From positions 868,001-932,000 of the forward strand of contig NZ_LIPG01000003.1 of NCBI RefSeq assembly GCF_001905505.1: a DNA stretch of 64,000 nt, written 5' to 3'. Made by a program: the position numbers and the translations under genes. Source of the DNA: Streptomyces sp. CB02058 (GTDB taxonomy: Bacteria; Actinomycetota; Actinomycetes; Streptomycetales; Streptomycetaceae). This document shows, piece after piece, positions 7,993-16,363 of the stretch. Within the stretch, counting starts at the first letter, position 1, and every line of letters starts with the position of its first letter. The notes beneath the pieces were generated by a model that searched no databases, was not told the origin of the DNA, and was given only the letters and a program-made list of their open reading frames with translations.

Positions 7993-9200
7993 TGTCCTCT
8001 CCCACCGGTGCCGTACCCCCTCCTGCGCCGTCGGCGGAGCCGCGCGGCGCGGGTCCGGGCGCCGGGAGACGCCTGGCGGCCGTCACGGGCGCGGTTCTCC
8101 TCGTCGCGGCGCTCGCCGGATGCGCGGACGGCGGGGCGGACGGCGGGGCGGCCCCCGCGCAGGCGTCCGCGCGGCCGTCGACGGCGGCGTCCACCGCGGA
8201 GGGACCGGTCCGTACGCGCGACGGCATGCTCCTGGTCACCGATTTCGGGGCGGACAGCGTCACCTTCCTCGACCCCTCGGAGCCGGACGGCGGGTCCGGG
8301 CGTGGCTCGGTGAAGGTCGGCACCGCCCCGTACGGCATCGCGCTCGGCGACGACGGCACCGCGTGGGTGGCGACGGCGGAGGGCGTGGCCGCGGTCGACA
8401 CCGCCACCCGCGCACGCACCGCGCTGATCCCGTACGAGACCGACACCGGCCCCGTGACGACCGGGGAGTACCGGGGCGGCGGCATGGGGATCGCGCTCTC
8501 GCCTGACGGGAAGCACGTCTACGTCGGGGTCAACGTCCCCGGAGGCAACGGCACCCTCGAGGTCGTCGACACCGGGAAGCGGAAGGTGGTCACCGCCGTA
8601 CCGGTCGGGCGCCGCCCCTTCGACGTCGACGTCTCGCGCGACGGCCGGCAGGTCTACACGACCGACCACGACTCCTTCGGTGTCACGGTCGTGGACTCCG
8701 GCTCCTGGAAGAGCCGCCGCATCGAGGTGGCACCGTACGGCACGGAGGGCGGGCTCGGTTCCTGGCTGAAGCCGCACTACACGGCCGTACGCCCCTCGGA
8801 CGGCGCGCTCCTGCTCCCCTTCGAGGGCGAACGCCTCGCGGTGGCCGACCCGGACACCGGGCGGGTCCGGATCGAGCGCATGACCGCCGACACGCACCAG
8901 CACGGAGCGACGGTCACGGACGACGGGACCCTGTACGTCGTCGGGACCGGTCCGATCGACCCCGCCGAGGACGAGGGCCCGTCCCTGACCGTCCGCGCGC
9001 CCGGCGGTGAGGAGCGCGTCATCCCCCTGGACGGCCCGCACGAGGACGTCGCCGTCTCGGCCGACGGCGACACCGCCTACGTCTCGGGCGGCTTCACCCG
9101 GGACGGGTACTGGAACGGCATCAGCGTCGTCGACATCGCGACGGGAGAGGTACGGCGCGTGGAGGCAGGCGAGCGGCCCCTCGGCGTCGTGGTGCTGTAG
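7971..9200 (+). CDS. YncE-like beta-propeller lipoprotein
   Basis: A 409-residue exported protein. The unusually long N-terminal leader (about 30 Pro/Ala/Gly-rich residues) precedes a hydrophobic segment and the lipobox VAALAGC, with the acylated Cys at about residue 51. The mature part is made of repeated 40-50-residue blades with phrases such as DVSRDGRQVYTTD and VVDIATGEVRRV, typical of YncE/40-residue YVTN beta-propellers. It should sit on the outer face of the membrane; its ligand is unknown. The gene stands alone between the icd terminator and the deaminase gene. Translation may be coupled to the mini-ORF at 7945. Confidence 0.8.
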   Translation: MTHGAEEVSSPTGAVPPPAPSAEPRGAGPGAGRRLAAVTGAVLLVAALAGCADGGADGGAAPAQASARPSTAASTAEGPVRTRDGMLLVTDFGADSVTFLDPSEPDGGSGRGSVKVGTAPYGIALGDDGTAWVATAEGVAAVDTATRARTALIPYETDTGPVTTGEYRGGGMGIALSPDGKHVYVGVNVPGGNGTLEVVDTGKRKVVTAVPVGRRPFDVDVSRDGRQVYTTDHDSFGVTVVDSGSWKSRRIEVAPYGTEGGLGSWLKPHYTAVRPSDGALLLPFEGERLAVADPDTGRVRIERMTADTHQHGATVTDDGTLYVVGTGPIDPAEDEGPSLTVRAPGGEERVIPLDGPHEDVAVSADGDTAYVSGGFTRDGYWNGISVVDIATGEVRRVEAGERPLGVVVL

Positions 9201-9342
9201 AGACCCGTCCGGAGCCCCGAGGACACCGGCGCCGGGGCCCCTCGTGGACACTGAGGGGGCGGACCTGCGCTTTCCTGGTCCGGACACGACTCCGGCGTTC
9301 CCCTGTCCGCGGGACGCCCTGGTACGAGGAACGGGTACGAGC

Positions 9343-9849
9343 ATGACGACTGCGCCGCTGACCGACGCCGAACTCCGGCACGTGGCACGGGCCGTGGACC
9401 TGGCCGCCGAAGCCCTCGACGCCGGGGACGAGCCCTTCGGCTCGGTCCTGGTGAACGCCGAGGGGGAGGTCCTGCGGGAGGCCCGCAACCTGGTCCGCAC
9501 CACCGGGGACCACACCCAGCACCCGGAGTTCGAGCTGGCACGCTGGGCGGCGGAGCATCTGGACCCCCGGGAACGGTCCCTCTCCGCGGTGTACACCTCG
9601 GGAGAGCACTGCCCGATGTGCGCGGCCGCGCACGGCTGGGTGGGCCTCGGGAAGATCGTCTACGCCCATTCCTCGGCAGAGCTCGCACAGTGGCTCGGCG
9701 AACTCGGCGTCGCACCCTCGGCGGTGGCCACGCTGGACATCCGGTCCGTCGTGCCGGGTCTGGAGGTGCAGGGCCCGGTTCCGGCCTTCACCGACCGGAT
9801 GCGGGCGATGCACCGGGACCTGCACACCCGGGACCGGCACCGGTCCTGA
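9343..9849 (+). CDS. Nucleoside/base deaminase (CDA fold)
   Basis: A 168-residue zinc deaminase of the cytidine/deoxycytidylate deaminase superfamily, closest in layout to guanine deaminase and tRNA-adenosine-deaminase-like proteins. Zinc ligands are visible as the His in THTQHPEFELA-type region (DHTQHPEFELARWA, about residue 63) and the CPMC pair (about residue 91). The usual HAE motif is HPE here, keeping His and the catalytic Glu. The substrate cannot be assigned. The start is ATG at 9343, after an AGGAACGGG-type weak ribosome site. It is convergent with the radical SAM gene, with 67 bases between them. Confidence 0.8.
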   Translation: MTTAPLTDAELRHVARAVDLAAEALDAGDEPFGSVLVNAEGEVLREARNLVRTTGDHTQHPEFELARWAAEHLDPRERSLSAVYTSGEHCPMCAAAHGWVGLGKIVYAHSSAELAQWLGELGVAPSAVATLDIRSVVPGLEVQGPVPAFTDRMRAMHRDLHTRDRHRS

Positions 9850-9916
9850 CCTGCCGCGTCGGTGCGGCTACGCCGCCTGGCTCCCCTGCGGAGCGCGCGG
9901 CGGGCGGCCTCGGCCG

Positions 9917-11101
9917 TCAGAACGCGTAGCGGATCGGCAGCCACGGCGTGTACGTGTGCACCAGGCGGCGCACGGTCTCGACCGCCTCCGCCTTGACGGC
10001 GTTGCGGTAACGCACGTTCCAGCTGCCGTTCTCCGAGCGCTTGGCCTGCTGGAGCCCGGGGCGCCAGATGGCGTCCTCGGCGCTCGGGTGCCAGGCCATG
10101 TTGACGTCGTGCAGATCCCGGTTGTGCGTCAGCATGATCACTTCGGCCGCCGCCTGCTCTTTCACCGAGCGGGGCAGCACGTCGTCCATGTTCTGGAGCA
10201 GCCGGGCCCAGGCCTGCTCCCAGCCCGGCCTGATCACCACGGGTGAGAAGTTGAAGTGCACCTCGTAGCCGGCCTCGACGAAGTCCGCCGCCGCTTCGAT
10301 GCGCTGCTGGACCGGGCTGGTGCGGATGTCCAGCAGCCGTGAGTCGTCCGCCGGCATCAGGGAGAACCTCACCCGGGTACGGCCCCGAGGGTCGAGCAGC
10401 AGGAGATCGGGGTTGACGAACTTGGTCGCGAAGGACGCCTTGGCGGTCGGCCAGCGGGTGAAGGCGCGCACCAGATCAGCGGTGTTCTCGCTGATCAGCG
10501 CATCGACCGCACAGTCGTTGTTCTCCCCGATGTCGTAGACCCAGGCGCTCGGGTCGCACTGGTTCGGCTCCTTCTTCGGCCCCTGGGCGGTCACATGGCG
10601 CCGCAACCGGTGGATGAGCGCGTCGATGTTGGTGAAGACGGTGATCGGATTGGCGTAGCCCTTGCGCCGTGGCACGTAGCAGTACGCGCACGCCATGGCG
10701 CACCCGTTCGCCGCGCCGGGAGCGATCCAGTCCGCCGACCGCCCGTTGGGCCGTACGGTCAGTGTCTTCTTCTCCCCGAGCACCAGCACCGTGCTCTTGA
10801 TCCGCACCCAGCGCTCGGCGTTCCCCTGGTTGCCGTGCAGCTCGGGGATGCGCCAGTGCGAATCCGTGGGGACGACCTCGGCCTCCGGGTACCGCGCCAC
10901 GATCTGCCTGCCGCGCGGAGAGGCCGCGGCGGCCGGCTCGGCATGGATCCGGCGTACGGACAACATCCTGCGGGCTTCCTCGGAGTCACGGAAGAGCGGT
11001 CCGGCCGGACCTCCGGCTTCCGGCTCGCCGAGGACGTCTTCGAGGCCGAACAGACCGTCCTGGGCCGCCTCCGGCTCGCCGGCGGAGCGGGGGGTGTCCA
11101 T
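9917..11101 (-). CDS. Spore photoproduct lyase family radical SAM protein
   Basis: A 394-residue radical SAM protein with the cluster motif CAMACAYC (CxxxCxxC, about residue 137), which binds a 4Fe-4S cluster and cleaves S-adenosylmethionine. Length, the aromatic-rich motif WIAPGAANGC just before the cluster and the region NFSPVVIRPGWEQAW match the spore photoproduct lyase (SplB-like) family found in actinomycetes. True SPL repairs the thymine photodimer of Bacillus endospores. Streptomyces makes no endospores, so the lesion or substrate repaired here is unknown. ATG at 11101 has GGAG 6 bases upstream. It is divergent from the PucR gene. Confidence 0.82.
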   Translation of the reverse strand: MDTPRSAGEPEAAQDGLFGLEDVLGEPEAGGPAGPLFRDSEEARRMLSVRRIHAEPAAAASPRGRQIVARYPEAEVVPTDSHWRIPELHGNQGNAERWVRIKSTVLVLGEKKTLTVRPNGRSADWIAPGAANGCAMACAYCYVPRRKGYANPITVFTNIDALIHRLRRHVTAQGPKKEPNQCDPSAWVYDIGENNDCAVDALISENTADLVRAFTRWPTAKASFATKFVNPDLLLLDPRGRTRVRFSLMPADDSRLLDIRTSPVQQRIEAAADFVEAGYEVHFNFSPVVIRPGWEQAWARLLQNMDDVLPRSVKEQAAAEVIMLTHNRDLHDVNMAWHPSAEDAIWRPGLQQAKRSENGSWNVRYRNAVKAEAVETVRRLVHTYTPWLPIRYAF

Positions 11102-11356
11102 GGCTGCTCCAGGGTCTGTCGTCGCTCGGGGCCGGTGGCAGGCACGCCCGTCCGGCTGTCGGACGGGGGCCTGGTGGTGGACGGTGGACCGGGGCGGAAC
11201 GCCCACGACCGCACGGTCCCGGACCTCCGCTGCGAGCCGTGCCCGAGGGCGTGGCCCTGTCGTCCAGGTTAGTCGTCGTCCACGGCACGCCGAAAACGCC
11301 GGAGCACGCACGGTGCGCCCGCCCGGACGGCCGCCCGTCGGTGGCCGCGCGGCTCG

Positions 11357-11362
11357 TATCCT
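11357..11362 (+). promoter_or_regulatory. -10 element of a probable leaderless promoter
   Basis: TATCCT ends 6 bases before the ATG at 11369, and there is no Shine-Dalgarno in the intervening sequence, so the transcript probably starts at the A of the start codon. No convincing -35 is seen. The 267-base divergent region (11102-11368) otherwise shows nothing I can identify. Confidence 0.4.
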
Positions 11363-11368
11363 CGGCGC

Positions 11369-13006
11369 ATGACGTCAGGCACCACCGGCAGCGGCCCGGA
11401 CCACGTCACGCTCCGCCAGATCCTCGCCTACGACGAGGACGGCGTCCTGCGCCTCCTGCTCGCCCCCGCGGGGCAGGACGCCACGGTCCACGGCGTGATC
11501 ATCGGCGACGAAGGGGCGGCCCGCCCGCACGACGGGCGGATCGTGCTGGCGGCGGGGCTCCCGCCGGACCTGACGGCCGCGCCCGCCGCCGTACGGGAGG
11601 CCGCCCGGCGCGGCGCCGCCGCGGTGGTGCTGCGGGAGGCCGAGGGAGCACCCGTACCGGACGAGGCCCTCGCGGCGGCCGAGGAGTGCGGCATCGCGCT
11701 GCTCGCCCGCGCCGCCTGGGCGGACTGGGGCGACACCATCGCGCTGCTGCGCTCGGCGACCGCCTTCGCTTCGGCAGGCCGCACCGACCCGATGGCGGAC
11801 TACGCCGGCGGGGGACTGGCGGCTCTGGCCTCGGCCACCGCCCGTCAGTGCCGCGGCTCGATCACCGTGGAGGACACGCAGTTCCGTGTACTCGCCCACT
11901 CCGCGACGGGCCCGGACGCGGACGGGGTGCGCCGGTCCACGATCCTGAGCGGCCGGGTGCCCGAGCGGCGGGTCGCCGAGCTGCGCCGCAGCGGGCTGCT
12001 GCGCGCCCTCTGGACCTCCCAGGACGTCATCCACCGGGCCGCCGACGGCGACAGCCCCGAACGCCTCATCGTCGCCGTCCGCAGCGGCGGCGAGATGCTG
12101 GGATCGCTGTGGGCTGCGGCCGACGGACAGCGGCTCTCCCCCGACGCGGCCCAGGTGCTGCGCCGCGCCGCCGCCCTCGCCGTGCCCCATCTGCTCCGGC
12201 ACCGGCTGCGCGAGAGCGGCACCGTGCGGCGCGAGGCGTACGCCCTGCGCGGCCTGCTGCACGGGAACGGCGACCGGCGGGCGCACCTGTGGTCGCTCGG
12301 CCTTCCGCCCGACACCCCGTGCGCCGTCGTCGTCGCCGTACGGGGAGACGCCGAGGCGGCGGGCGCCGACCGCACCCTGGAGGCGCTCGCGATCCAGGCC
12401 ACCGCTTCGCGGCCCACGGCCCGCGCCCTGCGCGAACAGGACCAGGTCGCCGTGCTGCTGCCCGTGAGCGACGGCGCCGACGGCCGGCGCGAGGCCCTCG
12501 CCCTGGCCCGCGAGCTCGACGCGCTGGCGGCCGGCATCCCGGACGCGGCGCCCGTCTGGACCGGCGCGGGACAGACCGTACCGTCGGGGCTGGAGGCCTC
12601 ACTGTCGTACGAGAAGGCCCTGCTGGTCGTCCGCGCACTGCGCGAGCGGGAGGCCCGGGGGCGCGACCCGCGCCCCGTGCGGCACGCGGGGCCCGGCGAC
12701 GTGGGGCCGACGATCGACGCCCTGAACATGCTCGACGCGGTGCGTCCCGTATGGGAGGCGGGCACGGGACCCGTGCACGAGCTGATCCGCGCGGACCTCG
12801 CCACGGGCGGTGACCTGGTGCGTTCCCTCGCGGCCTATCTGGAGACCGCGGGGGACGTCCCGCAGGCCGCCAGGCGCCTGACGCTGCATCCGAACACCCT
12901 GCGGTACCGGCTGAGGAGGGTCCGTGAGCGCTTCGACATCGACCTCGACGACCCCGACACCCGGCTGGTCCTGGCCCTGGCGGTACGTCTGACCGGGGTG
13001 GTCTGA
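11369..13006 (+). CDS. PucR-family transcriptional regulator
   Basis: A 545-residue regulator with an N-terminal ligand-sensing PucR-like region beginning LRQILAYDEDG, a central GGDEF-like/CdaR-type region, and the C-terminal PucR helix-turn-helix LHPNTLRYRLRRVRERFDID (about residues 508-527). Members usually control purine, amino acid or other nitrogen catabolic genes beside them. It lies 154 bases upstream of, and on the same strand as, the decarboxylase-transporter-deacylase genes and is their likely regulator. Translation probably begins on a leaderless mRNA. Confidence 0.88.
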   Translation: MTSGTTGSGPDHVTLRQILAYDEDGVLRLLLAPAGQDATVHGVIIGDEGAARPHDGRIVLAAGLPPDLTAAPAAVREAARRGAAAVVLREAEGAPVPDEALAAAEECGIALLARAAWADWGDTIALLRSATAFASAGRTDPMADYAGGGLAALASATARQCRGSITVEDTQFRVLAHSATGPDADGVRRSTILSGRVPERRVAELRRSGLLRALWTSQDVIHRAADGDSPERLIVAVRSGGEMLGSLWAAADGQRLSPDAAQVLRRAAALAVPHLLRHRLRESGTVRREAYALRGLLHGNGDRRAHLWSLGLPPDTPCAVVVAVRGDAEAAGADRTLEALAIQATASRPTARALREQDQVAVLLPVSDGADGRREALALARELDALAAGIPDAAPVWTGAGQTVPSGLEASLSYEKALLVVRALREREARGRDPRPVRHAGPGDVGPTIDALNMLDAVRPVWEAGTGPVHELIRADLATGGDLVRSLAAYLETAGDVPQAARRLTLHPNTLRYRLRRVRERFDIDLDDPDTRLVLALAVRLTGVV

Positions 13007-13160
13007 GCGGGTTTGGGACGGTGTTCGTGCGCCCGGCCAAAATACCGGCGCCGCTTTGTCCCGGACGACGAAGACGGGCGGGGGGTGCGGGGGCGAGCCT
13101 TTCCCCATCCCGCCACGCCGCTCGCGCACCCGTGGCACAGCCCCACCGGAAAGACCCCCC

Positions 13161-14546
13161 GTGACCTCTCCCAGCGACCTCTCCCAGGAACCAGCCGTCC
13201 TCCGTCCGGAACCGGCCGCCCTCTCCCCGGCGCAGCGTGTCTCCGCCGTGCTGCGGCGCGCCGTCGCCACCGGACTCATCTCGGAGGAACAACCGGTCGC
13301 CGGGTTTCTCGACACCGAGGGAATCCGCGCCTCGGTCGCGAGCCTCGACGCCGCCTTCGACCGCGCCCCCGACGTGCTCCACACCTTCGCCGTCAAGGCC
13401 GCCTCCCTCGTCCCCGTGCTCCGGCTGCTCGCCGGGCTCGGCATGGGCTGCGAGGTGGCGAGCCCGGGGGAGCTGCGCATCGCACTCGACGCCGGGGTCG
13501 AGCCCTCGCGGATCGTCCTCGACTCGCCCGCCAAGACACGGCACGAGATCGCCGAGGCACTCGCCCTGGGCGTTGCGGTCAACGCCGACAACCTCGACGA
13601 GCTGCGCCGCATCGACGAGCTCCGCCCGGCGCACAGCGCTTCGGTCGTCGGACTGCGCGTCAACCCCCAGGTCGGAGGCGGGTCCATCGGAGCGATGAGC
13701 ACCGCGACCGCGACCTCGAAGTTCGGCGTGGCGCTGCGCGATCCGGGTGCGCGCGAGCGCGTCGTGCGCGCCTTCGCCGAACGCCCCTGGCTGACCCGGC
13801 TCCACGCCCACGTCGGCTCCCAGGGATGCCCGCTGGAACTCATCGCCGAGGGCATCGCGCAGACGTACCGGCTGGCCGAGGAGATCAACCGGACGCTGGG
13901 CAGGCGGCAGATCACCAGCCTCGACATCGGCGGCGGACTGCCCGTCAACTTCGACGACGACGAGACGCACCCGACCTTCGCCGAGTACACCCGGGCGCTC
14001 CTCGCGGCCGTCCCGGACCTCTTCGACGGCCGCTACGCGCTCGTCACGGAGTTCGGCCGCTCCCTGCTCGCCAAGAACGGGTTCATCGGTGCCCGCGTGG
14101 AGTACACCAAGGAAGCCGGAGGTCGGCGCATCGCCGTCACCCACGCGGGAGCCCAGACCGCCACGCGCACCGTCCTGATGCCCGAGGCATGGCCGTTGCG
14201 GGTCGGCGCCTTCGACGCCGAGGGCGGTCCCCGGACGGGCGCGCCGCTGAGCCAGGACATCGCGGGGCCGTGCTGCTTCGCGGGTGACGTCGTCGCCCAC
14301 GGCCAGGAGCTGCCGGAGCTCGCGGAGGGCGACCTCGTCGTCCTGTACGACACCGGCGCCTACTACTTCTCGACGCACTGGGCGTACAACAGCCTGCCCC
14401 GGCCCGGCGTCCACGGCTTCACGGCCGATCGCGAGGGCGCCGTACGGCTGACGACGGTCCGCGCACCCCAGACGCTCGACGAGATCTCGGCGGAGAGCGG
14501 TTTCGCCCACGCCGACGCGCTGGTTTCCCGGGGCCGTTCGGTCTAG
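13161..14546 (+). CDS. Type III PLP-dependent decarboxylase (Orn/Lys/Arg/DAP decarboxylase family 2)
   Basis: A 461-residue alanine-racemase-fold decarboxylase related to LysA and ornithine decarboxylase. The PLP lysine is in HTFAVKAAS (about residue 80), HVGSQ follows, the phosphate-binding glycine run is SLDIGGGLPVNF, and the cross-subunit active-site Cys/Asp is in GPCCFAGD. It should decarboxylate an amino acid with a free D- or L-stereocentre. The neighbouring D-aminoacylase makes a D-amino acid or related acid a plausible substrate, which is inference. GTG at 13161 follows GGAAAG 7 bases upstream. Its stop codon lies inside a strong hairpin (14545-14602). LysA itself is normally elsewhere, so this is probably not the lysine-biosynthetic enzyme. 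Confidence 0.85.
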   Translation: MTSPSDLSQEPAVLRPEPAALSPAQRVSAVLRRAVATGLISEEQPVAGFLDTEGIRASVASLDAAFDRAPDVLHTFAVKAASLVPVLRLLAGLGMGCEVASPGELRIALDAGVEPSRIVLDSPAKTRHEIAEALALGVAVNADNLDELRRIDELRPAHSASVVGLRVNPQVGGGSIGAMSTATATSKFGVALRDPGARERVVRAFAERPWLTRLHAHVGSQGCPLELIAEGIAQTYRLAEEINRTLGRRQITSLDIGGGLPVNFDDDETHPTFAEYTRALLAAVPDLFDGRYALVTEFGRSLLAKNGFIGARVEYTKEAGGRRIAVTHAGAQTATRTVLMPEAWPLRVGAFDAEGGPRTGAPLSQDIAGPCCFAGDVVAHGQELPELAEGDLVVLYDTGAYYFSTHWAYNSLPRPGVHGFTADREGAVRLTTVRAPQTLDEISAESGFAHADALVSRGRSV

Positions 14547-14602
14547 GGCCTTTCGTTTGGATCAGGGCACGCGAGCCCGCCAAGATCCAAACGAGAGGCC
14601 CT
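14545..14602. terminator. Long hairpin overlapping the decarboxylase stop codon
   Basis: Arms 14545-14563 and 14584-14602 form a 19-bp stem with one G.U pair and a 20-base loop that can fold further (GGGC/GCCC). The left arm begins within the TAG stop codon. The CGTTTGGATC-type sequence is one I associate with dispersed intergenic hairpins in Streptomyces. It may attenuate transcription into the transporter gene. Confidence 0.8.
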
Positions 14603-14631
14603 GAGGGCTCCCCGGACCCTCCCGGTACCAC

Positions 14632-14710
14632 CGGCGCACCCCCTGCCGGTGCCACCTCCACCCGGTGCACCCACCGCAGGGGCACCGGCTGTCGGCGCAC
14701 CCCCTGCCGG
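14632..14710 (+). repeat. Exact 18-bp direct repeat in a gene-free gap
   Basis: An 18-bp sequence (CGGCGCACCCCCTGCCGG) occurs at 14632-14649 and 14693-14710, 61 bases apart. The 238-base stretch from the hairpin to the transporter start is Pro/Ala-coding-like, C-rich and low complexity. Apart from the Shine-Dalgarno at its end I see no gene or promoter in it. Confidence 0.8.
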
Positions 14711-14840
14711 AACGTCACCGCCGGCGCCACCCGCCACCACAACGCCCCCGCACTCCGGTGCGTCCTGCACACGCCGGGCCCACCCCTCCCGCGCTCGCAC
14801 CCGCCGCCGCCCCTTCCCCCGCCCGCCAGAAGGACTTCAC

Positions 14841-16289
14841 ATGACCCAGTCCGTCACCGCCGGACCCGCGGCCGGTACCGCATCCGCCCCGCCGTCCCCG
14901 CTACGGCGCGCGCTGCCGTGGGCGGCTGCCGCCGTCGCCCTCACGGCCTGCCTGGTGGCCGGTCTGCTCAGCACCGCGCCCACCATGTGGGGCCTGCTGC
15001 CGATCGGCCTCTACGCCGTCCTCGCGCTCACCGGCATGAACCTGGTGACCGTCACGGCGATCGCCGTGGCAGGCGCCGCACTCGTCGCGTTGCCCCCGGC
15101 CGGCGACACCGTCGGCGTCCTGGGCAGCTCCGTCACCGACCCGGTCACCGTCATCGGCCTGATCATCGTGCTCGGCGCGGCGGTCGGTGAGGTGCTCCGG
15201 GTCACCGGCGTCGCCGACTCCCTGGTCCGCGGCATCCTGCGCATCGCGGCGGGCCACGGCCGGATCGCCCTGATGTACGGGATGCTGTGCGCCTGCCTCG
15301 TGCTCGTCGCGGGCCTCGGCACCCTCGCGGGGGCACTCGCCATCGCCGCGCCGCTGCTCGTCCCCGTCGCCGCCAGGGCAGGCTTCACCAGGTCGGCGAC
15401 CGCGGCGACCATGTTCCTCGGCGGCTGCGCGGGACTCGCCCTCGCCCCCTTCGCCGGTTCCAACATCGCGATCATGAAGACCGCCGACACCGGCTACCTG
15501 ACCTATCTGCTGGTCGGTGCGGGTCCGTTGGCCGTGCTCTCGCTGCTCCTCGCCGCCGTCGTCGTGCCCTGGGTCCAGCGGCGCAGCGCGGCCAAGGACG
15601 ACTTCTACCGGCCCGACGAGGTCACCGAGGACACCCCCGACGACAGCCCGGCCGACCCCGTCGCGGCGGCCCGCACACGCCATGCCACCTGGGCCTTCGT
15701 CACCGTGCTCGCGCTCACCGTCCTGTACGCGGCCCTGACCGAGGCCGGCACGACCTTCCCGCTGATGGCCCTGCCCCTGATGGCCGTGTGCACCGCCGCT
15801 GCCGCCCGGCTCTCGCCCCTGCGCGCCGTCAAGGCGTTCCTCACCGGGGCGCGGAGCCTGCTGCCGATGCTCCTGCTGTTCTGGCTGCTCTCCGCGCTGT
15901 TCGGCTTCATCGACCTGGTGCAGCCGTACGACGTCGTCCTGGAGACCTACGGCCCGGCCCTCAGCGGCATGTCGGCCCTGCCGTTCGCGCTGGCCGTGGC
16001 CGCGCTGGGCTGGGTCGGAGTCCCGGGTGCGACCGCGGCCCAGGTGGTGCTCATCGGCGAGGTGTTCGGCCCGCTGGGGACCGAACTCGGCATCGGTCCC
16101 GCGGCCTGGGTGATCATCCTGCTGTGGGCCTCCAAGGCGGACACCTACGGGCCGCTGCCCAACGCCAACATGGTCGGAGCCATGGGACTCGCCCGCGCGC
16201 GGAGGCTCCCGTATCTCCTGTGCACCGGATGGGCCCTGCTGATCCCCGCGTGTGCGCTGTACACGATCCTGCTGACGGTGCTGCTGTGA
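14841..16289 (+). CDS. GntP/NhaC/IT-superfamily-like transporter
   Basis: A 482-residue polytopic membrane protein with about 11-12 hydrophobic segments in two halves separated by a charged loop (about residues 245-275, rich in Asp/Glu). Each half has a re-entrant-type Gly/Ser-Asn segment (APFAGSNIAIMKTADTG and VPGATAAQVVLIGEVFG), as in the ion-transporter superfamily of gluconate, citrate and lactate permeases. It probably imports an organic or amino acid. Position between the decarboxylase and D-aminoacylase suggests an N-acyl-amino acid or the free D-amino acid. ATG at 14841 has AGAAGGA 6 bases upstream. Confidence 0.72.
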   Translation: MTQSVTAGPAAGTASAPPSPLRRALPWAAAAVALTACLVAGLLSTAPTMWGLLPIGLYAVLALTGMNLVTVTAIAVAGAALVALPPAGDTVGVLGSSVTDPVTVIGLIIVLGAAVGEVLRVTGVADSLVRGILRIAAGHGRIALMYGMLCACLVLVAGLGTLAGALAIAAPLLVPVAARAGFTRSATAATMFLGGCAGLALAPFAGSNIAIMKTADTGYLTYLLVGAGPLAVLSLLLAAVVVPWVQRRSAAKDDFYRPDEVTEDTPDDSPADPVAAARTRHATWAFVTVLALTVLYAALTEAGTTFPLMALPLMAVCTAAAARLSPLRAVKAFLTGARSLLPMLLLFWLLSALFGFIDLVQPYDVVLETYGPALSGMSALPFALAVAALGWVGVPGATAAQVVLIGEVFGPLGTELGIGPAAWVIILLWASKADTYGPLPNANMVGAMGLARARRLPYLLCTGWALLIPACALYTILLTVLL

Positions 16290-16363
16290 CCGGTGGCGCG
16301 CCGCCGGTGCCCCACCCGTACGCACCGTCCGTACGGGAAGAACGTCGCGAGAGAGAGAAACCG

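Noticed and set aside
14649..14840. N-terminal extension of the transporter
   Set aside because: It would be a Pro/Ala-rich low-complexity region including the direct repeat; ATG 14841 has a good Shine-Dalgarno.
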